Shown: positions 22,801 through 34,701, numbered from the stretch's first letter. The stretch: DNA of 64,000 nucleotides from Marthasterias glacialis (GCA_911728455.2 OU452219.1:12428397-12492396), one strand, 5' to 3'. The notes: a model not told the origin generated them from the letters alone. Numbers and translations: made by a program.

Positions 22801-24857
22801 CAATGTTGACATCTCATCTTGGAGACGAATCTTAGTGCTTTGTGAAATCGAACCATGGACTTGGAAATCAATGGTAATTAATAAACATAATAAAGTAGCA
22901 CCTTTATTGCAAAGGCCTCAATTTGCTTTTGTAAAAACGTATACCGATACAAAAGCAAGGAGAAAACTAAAACACAAGCCAGGCGAACTGTTCCTTTACT
23001 TTCCATTGTAAGTCATTGGTCGGTTCTTTCCCCTCCCAATAGACCGATTGCGCGACCTACGTCACGTGACACCTGTTGGGTATAAAATGTAAACACACAC
23101 GTAATTCTCCATAGGAAAGGGTGGTACGGTACACGATGATTAATGCATTTAGTTTATTCGATCGAGGCTTTTCTTGCTCGAAATCTGTGAAACATATTCC
23201 AGAGTTTGTACCAAAGACCTTCAAGTGGCTGAATAAAGCCAGTAAGGCCAGTTTCAGCAAGTCTTGAAAATTGTATAAATGCCGTATAAATGTGCACGAT
23301 GTGTACAGCGCATGACGGAACGTTCGGCCAGACGACTGCGATCACCACTCACTTTTCAACACAAAAATTTCAAAGTTTTGAAGCTGAAATCCTCCAAAGA
23401 AATTGCTTTCCAAAACTGTGTGATTCCTTTGCCTATTTGAAATTCTGCAAGGCTAGGTATTAATGCTCACTTTTTCAACGTTGTTTATCTTTTTTTACAG
23501 TGATTTCGGCCAACATTACAAACAAAATAACAGACGGGTGGCTACATAATAGTCGTCCGACGCCGGTAGTGCATGGCTAAAAAACCCTCTTTTTAGAAGA
23601 ATTCTGTTAAATTATGAAACAGAGATGTGATTTAAATTAATGCCACAACATACTACTTTAAATAATAGGGCGGTTTAACTATAAATTCATCGCTTAACGA
23701 AAGTATAATCGACTGTTTGCGAACTCACTCTGTGTCACGGCCTATGCTTTTACACGTATTTTTTCATCAGCTGTATGACGTCATAACCCGATAGGGGGTC
23801 ACGTGACCGCATGTAAACATTGTCGCGCAATCGGTCCATAGACCTTCCATTGACGTCATCACGCCGCCATCTTAGAGGTAAAACGATGATGCGCTGCGCA
23901 GAGGATGGTCCAAAGAGTAACCTTCTTTTGACCCATAGCCGAGGGCGCCCTACTCAAATGACGTCATGTGCATAAGGTCCATACCTGTATTTTCCACAGA
24001 TAAAAACCTTTTATTTTGTGTGTATAGCTTGGTCGGTACCACGTCATTGGACTACTTGGTGGTGTAGCCACGTTCCCTCTGATTGAGATGGTCTCGGTTG
24101 GGATAACTATGCGCGGCATCGCCATCGGCAGCTTTGTCCAGTTCAAACAACTTTTGAAGCTACTTGAAAAAATGCCGGTAAGTCGTTGGGGTTTTTCGCC
24201 TGCTTTCATTCTTTTCAAACATATCTGCAAACTGCTTTGCTTCGAAATCTGCATATCTGCTTTGTGAAGACGTCTTTATAAATAAATTGTTTTAATGGTG
24301 TGGGCCTTGATTGTCTTTTCAAATAAATAAAACTGCCCATCCTTTGTGATTGAGAATTTATTATTAGTATAGGGATATACGCTGAGAATGGTTTACGGAC
24401 TCGTCAGGGAGCAATTCTGCGGCAAATTGTAAATACAGTGTATAGGCTTATGGTCACGAGAGGGCCTTACTTCTTTTTCTTTTTTTATGATGGCCGTTGA
24501 TTTCATTGCAAAGATAGAAAGATAACTCCATAACTCATGGATTAAAATAGGAAAAATACACTGTAAGTGAAAAAAACTATAAATCCATCAAGCTTCAAGA
24601 TTAAAATGACTTATTGTCATGTATCCAGACATGAAAAGTTCTTTTTGAAAAGAATTACAAAAAAAGAATTGGAAAAAACCCCCGAAATTTCACAGAACAT
24701 TAAAACCAATTTTGAATATTTTCCGTAGTCTGTGTGCGCCAACCTTCCGTTTTCAGTGCACCCCCTTGAAGACGCCCATAATGTCATGCAGCAACTCGCC
24801 GCTGGTAAGGTCACCGGGCGAGCCGTCTTACGATGCGGCGAAAGTAATGGTAGCTAG
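16811..24857 (+). CDS. zinc-dependent alcohol dehydrogenase, copy B (MDR family)
   Basis: Eight exons give 384 residues: 16811-16906, 17343-17463, 19332-19527, 20797-20957, 21266-21375, 21621-21812, 24028-24177, 24729-24857. All phases agree and all introns are GT-AG. The catalytic zinc ligands are Cys39 (SGMCHSD), His74-Glu75 (GHEICG) and Cys168 (QLPCSG). The structural zinc site is the four Cys 107, 110, 113 and 121 (CNSCRVCVNGYNNSC). The NAD(P)-binding Rossmann motif is GAGGLG at 200-205. This is the GroES-like plus Rossmann layout of medium-chain dehydrogenases that oxidise alcohols or reduce aldehydes, and it resembles the yeast ADH branch. The exact substrate is unknown. Compared with copy C it has two extra residues after the fourth structural Cys. 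Introns 2, 3 and 6 are swollen by MITEs, and a foldback begins 4 bp after the stop. Confidence 0.93.
17736..18123. mobile_element. 388-bp MITE in TTAA target (Kolobok/piggyBac-like)
   Basis: It sits in intron 2 of ADH copy B. TTAA flanks both sides (17732-17735 and 18124-18127). The ends AGGCATTGCATACGTTTGG and (reverse complement) AGGCAAAGTATACCTTTGG are terminal repeats. The same place in copy A is an empty CTGGTTAAACCTCTGCC (TTAA at 14665-14668), which defines the insertion exactly. The middle holds a near-perfect palindrome, CTGAGAAGCGTTA...TAACGCTTCTCAG. A related fragment is at 40081-40265. TTAA targets fit Kolobok or piggyBac; the AGGC start favours Kolobok. Confidence 0.87.
19944..20429. 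mobile_element. second copy of TAGTCTGGTTCC MITE
   Basis: Collinear with 3464-3961 from TAGTCTGGTTCCCTGACC to TCTGGGAACCAGA. The last few bases of the right end and the target duplication have diverged. It lies in intron 3 of ADH copy B. Confidence 0.8.
22246..22640. mobile_element. 395-bp hAT-type MITE with perfect 8-bp TSD
   Basis: The ends CAGCGGCGTACCGTAACTA and (reverse complement) CAGTGGCGTAACTAAGG are terminal inverted repeats. The 8-bp duplication CTTTGACA is identical at 22238-22245 and 22641-22648. An 8-bp TSD with CAGTGGCGTA-like ends is typical of hAT elements. No transposase is encoded. It lies in intron 6 of ADH copy B. Confidence 0.87.
23038..23839. mobile_element. second complete copy of the AATAGAC MITE
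   Basis: Collinear over ~800 bp with 4079-4873, with the same TCACGTGAC boxes, TATAAAATG motif and ends. It is one of several insertions that lengthen intron 6 of ADH copy B to about 2.2 kb. Confidence 0.82.
23836..23992. mobile_element. short MITE with GACCTT...GACGTCAT ends
   Basis: ATAGACCTTCCATTGACGTCAT on the left pairs imperfectly with ATGACGTCATGTGCATAAGGTCCAT on the right. The interior has CGCCGCCATCTT and GGGCGCCCTACTCAAATGA. An inverted, diverged relative is at 45405-45565. It abuts the AATAGAC element, which suggests insertion into or beside it. Confidence 0.65.
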
Positions 24858-24861
24858 TATA

Positions 24862-25023
24862 CAAATATTGACTGCTTCAAGTGGCATAGTAAAACTAGTC
24901 ACTCGAGGTGATCCCCGGAGCAGACTATCTTCCCGAGGCGGAGCCGAGGGAAGATAGTCGGCTCCGGGGATCACCGAGAGTGACTAGTTTTACTACGCCA
25001 CGAGATAAAGCAGTCAATATTTG
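24862..25023. repeat. 162-bp foldback 4 bp after the ADH copy B stop codon
   Basis: The arms start CAAATATTGACTGCTT and meet at GACTATCTTCCC; the right arm is nearly its exact complement, including TAGTAAAACTAGTCACTC and GGTGATCCCCGGAGC. The loop GAGGCGGAGCCGA is GC-rich. Copy C has no such element at its stop and instead has AATAAA 32 bp downstream. Confidence 0.9.
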
Positions 25024-26557
25024 TTTTATAACACCTCAATTTCATCCATTTTGTGGTAGTATTCGTTAAACAACTGTGCGTATGTCAGTCTTCGAACAAC
25101 TGTATAAAATCTGACAGGGAATCTTGACAAAAAGAAAGAGTGGGTACCACACTGCCTTCGTTCTCATACCGTATTTCAAATGCACGTATTATTTGATCGT
25201 TTCACCGGGTTCGAGGTTGTCGTTGGATAGTACCATTTAATAGTTCTTTTGGTCGGTGTGCAGTGTGATAGTAAAAATACACAACACCACGTGACGCACG
25301 TTCGGCCAACCAACAGATAGAATCAAAGGAAGAGGTGTTATAATCTCATTTCGGACCCCCTAGTTTTGATTAGAGGGCGGTAATTAGGCAAATTTGTATG
25401 GTTTCTTTGTAATACACATCAGTACAGCACACACATGTTGACTGATTTTAATTTCCTTCAGTTGCGGAAGATCGGCTTATGTGTGTTTTGAAGATATCCG
25501 TCACGTATAAGCTATTGGAGTAGATCTGAGATCTCTCTCAGTGGAACATGTTATAATTCATCAGGAGTCAGCATCATGTTTACATCTCATACCGAGATAT
25601 GGTACTGAATTCCAACACTTCACCTCCAAACATTCTCACTTTCCATTTCCGCCATGTCCCCAACCCTACTAAAATGTCTTTTTATCACATTTTAATAAAG
25701 TCTTACACAATAAACCAGCCAAAAGAAAAGGCCCTTTTATGATTGGTTATGTCATTTATTATCCCAGTGATTAAATTTGTACCGGATGATGACACTCATA
25801 AAAATATCCTTTTTAAAAACTGCATCAAAAATAATTGTGTTAATTAAAGTGACTGAGTACACAGATTCCTGCAGCACCTATCAGAGGCTTCCATGCACGG
25901 AGAGAGAATGCAAGTTGATGATCCCACGTTATTTAAATTGTTCGGTGAATCATCTAAATCTTTCTGGCTCATAAACTTTCAATATTTTGAAAAGTGTAAC
26001 ATACAAGTCTGGAACCACAATAATCTTGATTGTTTATGCACAGAGTCGTTTCGTGTGAGAAAAAAATGGCGCTGCTCATTGGTGAACAATTAAAACAATT
26101 AATAATGCTTTTGTTATTATATGATGAAGTTGCTTTTATGAGTCAATGCATATAATTTGGACGGGTGTTTCAATTTAATGACAACAATTAGTATAACTTT
26201 TGTAGTGTGACGCCTATAGCCACGTGGTCCTTACACTCGCTCGAATATTGCTCGTTGTTATAGTGTTGCTGCTGTTGTGTTTTTGATGATGGTTTGTTGT
26301 TTTTATTGTTTCTTTTGCAAATTGCAACAATGTCAACAATTCATTCCCAGATTCACAGAAAACGTGAAAACAACTATCGTCAAAGACAAGACAAGTTGAC
26401 ATAAAACGGTTGTGGTTCATATTCTTCAGCATTAACTGATTACCAGATTTTCAATTCTGCCGAAGAAATCGCACAATTTCGTTCAATAAAGTAGTCTGAA
26501 CTGTGGTAAATTGCAGTATTACCGTGTCATAGCGTGTCTTCTGCTTTCTCATAAGGT
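25024..26557 (+). other. 3' flank of ADH copy B, paralogous to 34702-36446
   Basis: No gene is seen. Blocks such as AAGCTATTGGAGTAGATCT, TCTCATACCGAGAT and GATGA(C/T)ACTCATAAAAA recur in order downstream of copy C, which shows that the tandem duplication includes the 3' flank. Confidence 0.6.
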
Positions 26558-26675
26558 TAATGGAGACTTTTGGGGACAATTTGGTGGCAGCATACTTGCC
26601 AGGTAAATCCAATGTTTTGAGAAAATTGCGCTAGCTCAGAACTACGCAAACAATGGAAATCCACCTGGTAAGTCA
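26558..26675. mobile_element. diverged copy of GGAGACTTT...AGGTGGCAGCAGACTT MITE
   Basis: GGAGACTTTTGGGG, GGTGGCAGCATACTTGCCAG and the right arm CCACCTGGTAAGTC match the complete copy at 36447-36596. It occupies the equivalent place at the end of the copy B unit. Confidence 0.65.
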
Positions 26676-26989
26676 TTAGATGTCGTGACGGTTGAGTAAT
26701 TCCACATCATTTTTATGCTTATACTTGCCAAAGTACACTCCTTTACTTGCTCTGAAAAAAATCCCGGCTGTTGTACTGGCGGCACTGTGGCTCAGTAATA
26801 TCGAACGACGAGGGTATTGTATAGGCCCGTGTATTTGTGACTGCCCGTTCTCTCTTCTAAACTTTCTGGTCAAGTGTTTGTTTGTTTGTTTGTTTTTTTT
26901 TTTTTAATCCGTACACTTTTGTGTAAGATTATCTCGACAGAGCAGTCTGAAGAAACCGGCTTTTGTACCGAACACAGGCTACCAAATTG

Positions 26990-27510
26990 TAGGTTTCCCA
27001 GGTAGCAAGAATATGTGGGGCTCATATGGGCAAGAGCATGGGCCATAATTAAGGGGTAAAGAGCCAACCCATATTAATCCCATATGGGCCCATTGAGGTT
27101 ATGAGGATCATGGGCTTCATAATAATAATGGGCCTCACATGGGCAATCGCATGTGGGCAGAATCTGAAATTGCCCACAATATGGGTATTTTGAGGAAACT
27201 CCTGAGCAAGCCATTGTGGGTAGAATTATGCATAGGCCCACATGTGGATATCATGGGAAAGACCCGAGCAAGCCCGTGTTGGTGGAATATGCATAGGCCC
27301 CATAGTCAGCATCCGTCAATCCTTTTGGGACCGGAAGTCTCTTTGACCTTGACCTTTGACGCCGTAATACTGTGAATACACACATGTTCCACTCATTGTG
27401 TGTAGCATATGGTTATTCAATGAAACCATTGCTTGTAATGTCCCAATATGGGTATCATATTGGAAAGACCCGGGTAAGGTCATGTGTGTAGATCAATTGT
27501 GTTTTTTAGT
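26990..27510. repeat. degenerate CATATGGGC / ATATGGGTATCAT repeats
   Basis: Many copies of CATATGGGC or CATGGGCC occur, with three degenerate ~60-bp units of the form CCCA.AT.TGGGTAT...GAAA.(A/C)CC.G.GCAAG.CC...GTAGAAT.ATGCATAGGCCC. They lie between the copy B MITE and the copy C promoter block and have no counterpart before copy B. Confidence 0.6.
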
Positions 27511-27539
27511 ATCTAAGCATTCTGGGTCAAAAAGATACC

Positions 27540-28060
27540 CTGTCGACAACTTCACTTGTAGAATTAAGCCAACACACTGAGCAGCGCACAATAAAACAAG
27601 GGTTGCTCAATCATTCCTAAGGGCGCGTAATACTCGGTGGATGGTACGGTATCTTGTTGGTAAAAGTGCGGTTTTGGAGCTTGTAACGAATGTTCATGTT
27701 TAATACATATGTATACCTTACGGACTGTCAAGGGGTGACCCTGTTTCAGCCCCAGGAGTAGGTGGCAACGGCCCCCTGGAAAAAAACAGTTGATTTGTAG
27801 CCCACACCTCGAGTGGCTTACTGGCCGTGTGTGTCTGGCGACTTCCATAAAAAACTATATATATATAAAATATATAAAATACCATTCATTTACATTCCGG
27901 CTCCAACACGCCACCACTTTACCAACAGGATACGCGACAACGAGGTCGAACTTTGGAAAAGTACCAAAGTATACTTTTGGCTAGTATCTTAGAACTTTGG
28001 AGTGTACATGTACGTGAGTAGTTACTGTGCAGCAGGCAAGCATCACTTTCCGACATCGTC
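27540..28060 (+). promoter_or_regulatory. promoter/5' UTR block of ADH copy C
   Basis: Homologous to 16326-16810, with the same order of motifs. The TATA-like AT tract lies at about 27846-27880. It ends at the ATG with AGCATCACTTTCCGACATC. An extra segment containing CAGCCCCAGGAGTAGGTGG is present here and absent before copy B. Confidence 0.65.
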
Positions 28061-31000
28061 ATGAGGTGTGTACGTGTGGACGTGCCTGGCGAGCCGCTCG
28101 TGGTCCTGGATCACGAACCGATTCCAAAGGCCCCTGATACTGGTGCGGTAGTTAAGGTAAATCCAGGAAAACAGTTAACTTGGCTTTTCTTTTGTACAGA
28201 CGACCTGTTTATAATCCAAGTTATAATCTCAAACTTAATTTCCACTGGGTAATATTTATGGTTGGAACCATCCAGATGTCGGTTTGTCCATATAATATTG
28301 CATGTTATCATCATCACAGCAAACCTTGGTTACCCCCGTATGTTTTACAATGTAGTTTCTCCATATTGGTTGGCAAAAACTCGGCCTGTGACGAGTGCAA
28401 ACGAAAGATCTACTTGTCGATTTACTCCATTTGAAATTATAAGGTTTTCAAATACATTTTTGCATGGTAAGATTTATAATCTGAGTATGTCCTGACTTCT
28501 GAGACAAAATGGCCTGCTTACTAGCAGAATTTATCACATGATCATCATTAATGACTTGGAATTTTGATACTGTTTAATCTAGATATCCTACTGTGGAGTG
28601 TGCCACACTGACGTTCATTTTTGGGAAGGAGGTTACACCCTTAGCAATGGCCAAACGATGCGATTTCAGGACAGGCCAGGCTTTAAGTACCCTTGTGTAC
28701 CAGGTAAAAAAAATCACCATTTTGGCGGGTCTGCATCGGAAACTTATCGTTATCAATTTTAGCGAGATTTTTTTTTTGATTATTACGTTCTGGTTTCCAA
28801 GAAAAACAAACTTACAACCAAACAGTGAATATTGTGCGCGCCTGAGATTGTGTGATGTTTGTTTAAAGAGACACGTTATTCGGATTGGGTGATTTGGGGC
28901 TATAAAAAGCGTTTGGGATGATATCAATATGGTTGGATAGTATACTTGAAAGTGTAACATAATGATTCACATAAATAACCCTTGAAATTGTGTGGTTTTT
29001 GTTTAACACTTTGTGACAGAACACGGTCCGCCATTTTGTAGAACCAAATTTTGTTTGACTCCCCCAAAAATGGGGGAGCGTATGTTTCTATACGCAGGGT
29101 GTTGTTCGGCAGGTTGTATTTCCTGAGGCAAAGTATATGTTTTTTTGAATCACTACTCACTAATCTGTAGGTGTTATTATTGCATAAACAACTCTTTTTT
29201 ATAAAAAAGGACCAAGAGGCAAATTCAAACAGAAACATTTTGAGAGATCTGAAGACAATGTGTCCCTTCAAAATTGCCCTTGAATCATTGTTGAGTTTGC
29301 TTGTAAATATGGCGTTGCCCCTTCATTTAGAATTTACATACGTAGAAGTCGAGGTGTGTAGTTTGTTACTTTTTAATTGTAATTTTGTATTACTATTAGG
29401 TTTTACTTGTTTAGTTTTAATGTAAGGCGCTTTGCTGTATTTTACATTAAGCGCCATATAAATGCATTTTATTATTATTGTTATATGACCATGGTGATCG
29501 TTAACATCTATTTTTATAAAACCAACCGCTGTCACATTGAAAACCATTATTATCTGGCATCACAGCCCGGGAGGCGGTGTTCAGACATAGGAACTGATAA
29601 CCGTCTAGCCTTGATCAAGGCGCGCCGGCCGGGAACAAAGGCTTCTGCATTGTTATCAATTTTCCCACTAATTAGCTGCATGCCACACACTTCAGCGCAC
29701 CCCACGCTCACAGTGAGTTGATCCATACAGTGTTACGTCCTAACACTTACACGTATAATATATTTGCATGTAGTGTACAGTATAGTTGTGGGTGACAATG
29801 ATAATGACAATGACAATGACAATAACAATGACAATGACAATGAATTTTATTTTTTTCTATACGGCCTCCACTGAGGCCAGAGAGAACTTAAAAATTACAG
29901 TTTAAAAAGTAAATACCAAAGTTACAATTACAATAAATAAATTACTTTATAACTAAAACACTAAAATATGATACGGACACAACTTTCACTAAATAAATGC
30001 ATAAAAAATATAAAAAAAATAAATTAATTAAATTAAATAGATCAACAGCAAAATATATAAATAAAGTAAAGATACCAGCCACATGAACATGGGGAAAAGA
30101 ACTCAAACTTATCCATGATCTTAGAACCGAATGTAGCGAGGTTTATGAGTTCTTTATAGTTGGTTGAGTTAAAGAGACACATCATTTTAAAGGTGTTAGG
30201 CCTGTGAATGTAATATGGCTTGCGATACTTGGCTCAATCGGTGGATGTCGATGGGCATTCAAACAAGTAGTGAAATTCATCACCCAATTTGTCTTGTTGG
30301 CACAAATTGCAAACTCGACAATCCCTACTAATGTTTAAGAAACCTACCAGTAAAGATGGGCAGTCTGTGGTTACCACATCTGAATTTACACAAGCTGATT
30401 ACGCTCTCGCGCATCAAACTTAATCAAGTAAGATTTAAACCCAAGCACTTCATTAAAGATTCTATACTTTAACACAGTGACTGTTTTGTTGAATTTGAGC
30501 ATTCAGGGTTTGTGACCAGATATCAGATGACCTCAGGTTAATGGCATTTTTTTAACCAGGTCCTATTTATCACAGCATCATTGTCCCAGAGGTTTGACAT
30601 TCCTAAATCATCCAATGGTGCTCTTGATCTTTTTCATCCAGGTTGAACAATAGACATTCTTATCATAGAGTGATTTAAGTAGTCTGTAAATTACATTGAT
30701 CAACCTGCATGTTTTACTCTTGACAATATTTCCCCAGAAGTTAATCATTCTATTGTTTACAATCCTACCGAGACTAGTTCTGCCTAATTTCACCATACAC
30801 CATACAGTTGGCTGTGGATTTGTTCAATTTGAGCAAACGTTTATACAGTACTTCAAGTGGAAAGTTTCAATATGGCTAAGATCTTCAAAACCCCTTATTT
30901 CACAGCCAAAAGGCAGCACAGGGGTGACCAACTGATTAAAAAGTTATAATTGTATATCAATAGGCTGACAAAGTTTCCTTGATTTGGTTATCAGGCTGTA

Positions 31001-34000
31001 CATTGCTTTCCTAGCCTGATCAACCTGTTTGGATTTGGCCTTATTGAACTTATTATTGTAGTTCCCAGGTAAACACAATCATCTACTTCATCAATTTTTA
31101 GAACCATTCATTTTAAATATACAGGGTGCTTTTTAACTTTTCCTCGTGAAAAAAAATAACCACATACATGTATTTACAGTGAGGCCCCAAAGAACACAGT
31201 ATTCATGAAAAGCATTTGAGGCTCTCTGGAGATCATCGGCAGTCTCTGCCATTATGATTGTATCATCAGCATACAATAATGTAAACAATTTTAGGTGGCA
31301 ATTTATATCGTCGGATAAACCTTGTAACCCATTGTAATGCTTACTTATAAATAATTGCTCAAAGTCATTCAAATAAATAGCAAATAACAATGGGGAAAGG
31401 TTTTCACCTTGTCTTTACCCCTATTATTGCAGTCAAAAAATTGGACTTTTCATGATCTTTATCAACAAAAGATTTAGCTTGTTCGTGCATGTTATAAATA
31501 ACAGTCACGATTTTCCCATTAATGCTATCAGCAATTAACTTGAACCAAAGGTGAGTTCTATGAATGGTGTCAAAAACATGTCTGTAATCAATAAACGCAC
31601 AGTAAACTCGCTTTTTTGTTGTTCAGATAAAGATCAATAATTAATTGAGTGCAACACGTAACCATGATCCATTATCAAATAACATTCCCGAAACCCCGCT
31701 TGTTCTTTGCCAAGGGTTCCTGTGTTTTCTAAAAATACACAAAGTCGGTCATTAATGACCGAGGTGAACAGTTTACAAATAATACAGCTAAGCAGGGTTA
31801 TCCCCCTGCAGTTGTCCCTGGGTGACTAACGGACTCCGTGCGTGGCTTGTGTGCGTGTGCGCATGTGTATCGTCATGACGGACTCCGTGCATCACTGTGT
31901 GGATATGCGAGTGCGTGTCGTCCGTAAGGACTCCGTGCGTGGATAACTCGGGGCTGCGGAAAGCCCAAAAGACAGCCTTGGTCAAGGCTGATTACCATTT
32001 TGTGTTTTCTTTACTGAAACATGCGAACATGAAAAGTGCAGTAACAAGCTCATAGCCTTCCCTTTTCCTTGTTTAGGGCATGAAATATGTGGAGTTGTGT
32101 TCTCATTGGGTAAGAACGCCACCAACGACGATGGCTTGAAGCTAGGAGACAATGTGGTTGTGTATCCCTGGTTCTACTGCAACTCATGCCGCGCATGCGT
32201 CAACGGATACAACAGCTCTTGTGACGAACTGCCACCAAACTACCTTGGGATGACACAAGATGGCGGGTATAATTCCTTGTTAGAACCGATTAACTGCTAT
32301 TGAGGATAGACTGCTTTTGATGATAAGTTGGTGCATGAAGGCGACTTTCCGCTAACCTTGTTGCCATCTTATACAAAGTCATGTACTATTCTAAACATGT
32401 CAGAAGTGTCGCTCTTGGTGAAAGTGTACCGATATGCTGAAAGTAAATGTCTTTTGTAAAGTTTCTGGTGTGTGGTAAAACAACAAAAATTACCGGCAAA
32501 AAGCATTGATGCCAATTTTTATTAAATAGGCCTATATGTATAGACTCATTTTTAATGTAAACATTTCGTTCCTTCGTGTATTTTCTTTTTTACATTAAAG
32601 TTTTGCTGAATATGTTGCCGTGCCAAACATTCGGTACCTGGTCACTATTCCGACGTCTATTCCTCTACCAATAGCTAGCCAACTTCCATGCAGTGGGGTG
32701 ACAGCATTTCATGCCGTGGAGGAAGGGATGGAGTTCGTTAAAACAACCATGGAAATCAAAGGTAGGCTACCTAATCCAGTGCTGACCCGATCTTTGGCTA
32801 GCAATATAGGCTGGGAACGTTCAACTAACGAGACAAAATACGGTACCATTTACAAACTAAAACCTTAAGTCACAGAGCACACATCTGAGTTTTGTGATAA
32901 ATGCAGGGAGACACATCTTCACAAACGTTTTCCAAATTCACTGCAAGCTATGACATCGTTTTTGTGTCTCCCTTCTCTTGCTGTGGCGCGGTATACTACA
33001 CCCGGTATTGTACACTGGGTTTCAATAGATAAAGATAAACACACATCCGTTAAGGTGCGAACATTCAAAATCGCCACGAGGTTTAGTAATCGTGACGTTG
33101 ATTATATTGCAATTACTGTGATGCATCGATACATTTTCACACCGTTTAGGATTTGATTTTGTTTATAGTTTTCTGTCCTAAAAACTTCCAGGCAACTGTT
33201 GTGTTCTGATTTTTGGAGCCGGTGGACTCGGTCAATGGGGATCCCGTTTCGCCAGGGCCCTGTACTCACCGGAAACTCAGATCATATGTGCTGATATTAA
33301 GGTATTGTGACGTGTGTCATTACACTGAGTTGGTAAACCAACAAATAAACACATATGAAGCTACTGCTAGAAACACTCACCCCATTACAATAAAACTATA
33401 CAAGAAGGTCTTGCACGAAAAATAGGCACAGACTTTACGATCGCCCCAAATACTAAAGCTAGGTCTGTCCAAACTATCGAGCAAAACCAATTGGAGTGCA
33501 AAACAAATCTGTTGTATAAGTTACCGGTCAGTTAATGAGGTAATGATGTTATTGAGATATAGCTGCTACATTCCTCAGTCATGCCCTTAAAAACTTATGA
33601 TCGCGTAAATACAAGCTAGCATACGTTTGCGATTTGGTTATTGAGAAACTACAATGAGAAAGTACAATTAAAAAAAGGAGTCAAGTCTTGACCACAAAAA
33701 TGAGCTTTCCTCTTTCTTGTTGCAGCAAGAGTCCTTAGATGCAGTTACCAATGCCGTCAAGAGCGTTGTTCCCCTTTTTCTTCCACGGGACCAGACTACT
33801 GAGGAAACCGTCCAACAAGTTAAAACCACCTCAATCAGTGGACAGGGAGTCGACCTCGTCTTGGATTTTGTGGGACTTTCCCAAACTTTCAGTGTCGCAA
33901 AGAAATCCATGAGAATGGTATGGACATCTACATTTTTAATTTATATATTAGGGTAGGAAAAGAAATAAACCAAGGATGTATCCATCATAAAGGAATATTC

Positions 34001-34701
34001 ACAGACCTAAACATTATTTCATTTACGATACATAAAATCATCATCAACTTTATACTAGAAAAGGAAGCACAAGATCTTCAAAGGTCTTTTTGTTTGGTCG
34101 CCTAGATTCTGATATTCACATGGAGAAACCAATGATTTTGTGTTTATAGTTCGGTCGATACCACGTGATGGGACTCCTTGGTGGGGAGGCAACTTTTTCT
34201 TTGACAGAGATGGTCTTAAATCGGATTGCCATGCACGGCATCAAAATCGGCAGCCTCATCCGGCTCAAAAAACTCGTGAAGCTACTGGAAGAGATGCCGG
34301 TAAGTCGGTTTGGGTTTTTGCCTGCATGCTTCAACTTCTTTGGAAACAATTCTTTGAACTGTGTGGAGAATATTTTCAATAAATTTCTTATTGGTCGCCT
34401 TTTTGAAAAAATGATTCCTATCTTTGGAATCATTATTATCAAGCTTCAAGATTAAGGTTGTTTATCGTTTTGTATGTAAGACATGAGCTGTTCCTTTTTC
34501 ATGTGGAGAGCAAAACGTAGGATGAAATACATAAACCAGCAAAATCGGTTTCTTTTTTATTGTTTTCCATAGTCCGTGTGCACCAACCTCCCGTATTCAG
34601 TGCATCCACTGGAAGACGCCCAAAAAGTCATGCAGCAACTCATCGCTGGTAAGGTCACCGGGCGGGCCGTCTTACGGTGCAGCGAGAGTAACGGTTGCTA
34701 G
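28061..34701 (+). CDS. zinc-dependent alcohol dehydrogenase, copy C (MDR family)
   Basis: Eight exons give 382 residues: 28061-28156, 28583-28703, 32077-32266, 32601-32761, 33192-33301, 33726-33917, 34150-34299, 34573-34701. Intron positions and phases equal those of copy B, and exon 1 protein is identical to copy B. All catalytic (Cys39 in CGVCHTD, His74-Glu75, Cys in QLPCSG) and structural (CNSCRACVNGYNSSC) zinc ligands are present, as is GAGGLG. Copy C has YCGVC where copy B has YSGMC, and lacks the two residues after the fourth structural Cys. It has a probable poly(A) signal AATAAA at 34733. Intron 2 (3.4 kb) holds a non-LTR retrotransposon remnant. Expected role: NAD(P)-dependent interconversion of alcohols and aldehydes or ketones; substrate unknown. 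Confidence 0.93.
29160..29480 (+). repeat. 3' end of short interspersed repeat with TTATTATT tail
   Basis: The end AAGCGCCATATAAATGCATTTTATTATTATTG is a characteristic repeat end with an (ATT)n tail. Related GCGCTTTA sequences occur at 38160 and 56240. The 5' limit is uncertain. It lies in intron 2 of ADH copy C. Confidence 0.5.
29793..31815 (-). mobile_element. 5'-truncated non-LTR retrotransposon, broken reverse transcriptase
   Basis: Read on the minus strand, 31815-31130 encodes reverse transcriptase blocks in order: RGITLLS...KLFTSVINDRL, GKEQAGFR, FIDY.HVFDTIHR, RQGENLSPLLFAIYLNDFEQ and the catalytic FTLLYADDTIIMAE. Frameshifts and stops separate these blocks, so it is dead. The following ~1.3 kb is AT-rich 3' sequence. 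The element ends at 29793-29842 in a tail of ATTGTC hexamers (minus strand), typical of CR1/L2-like non-LTR ends. It lies antisense in intron 2 of ADH copy C and explains most of that intron's length. Confidence 0.87.
31826..31943. repeat. ~50-bp tandem repeat with GGACTCCGTGCGTGG
   Basis: About 2.4 units of GACGGACTCCGTGCGTGG plus a GTGTGCG-rich spacer, just beyond the 5' truncation of the retrotransposon. Confidence 0.65.

Noticed and set aside
34140..34455. Single ~96-residue ORF starting inside ADH copy C exon 7
   Set aside because: It is exon 7 read on into the following intron; the GT donor at 34300 and exon 8 explain the gene better.
16811..34701. Horizontal transfer of a yeast- or bacteria-like alcohol dehydrogenase
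   Set aside because: The genes have seven spliceosomal introns and animal-type flanks. Resemblance to yeast ADH is expected within the MDR family. A phylogeny would be needed to support transfer.
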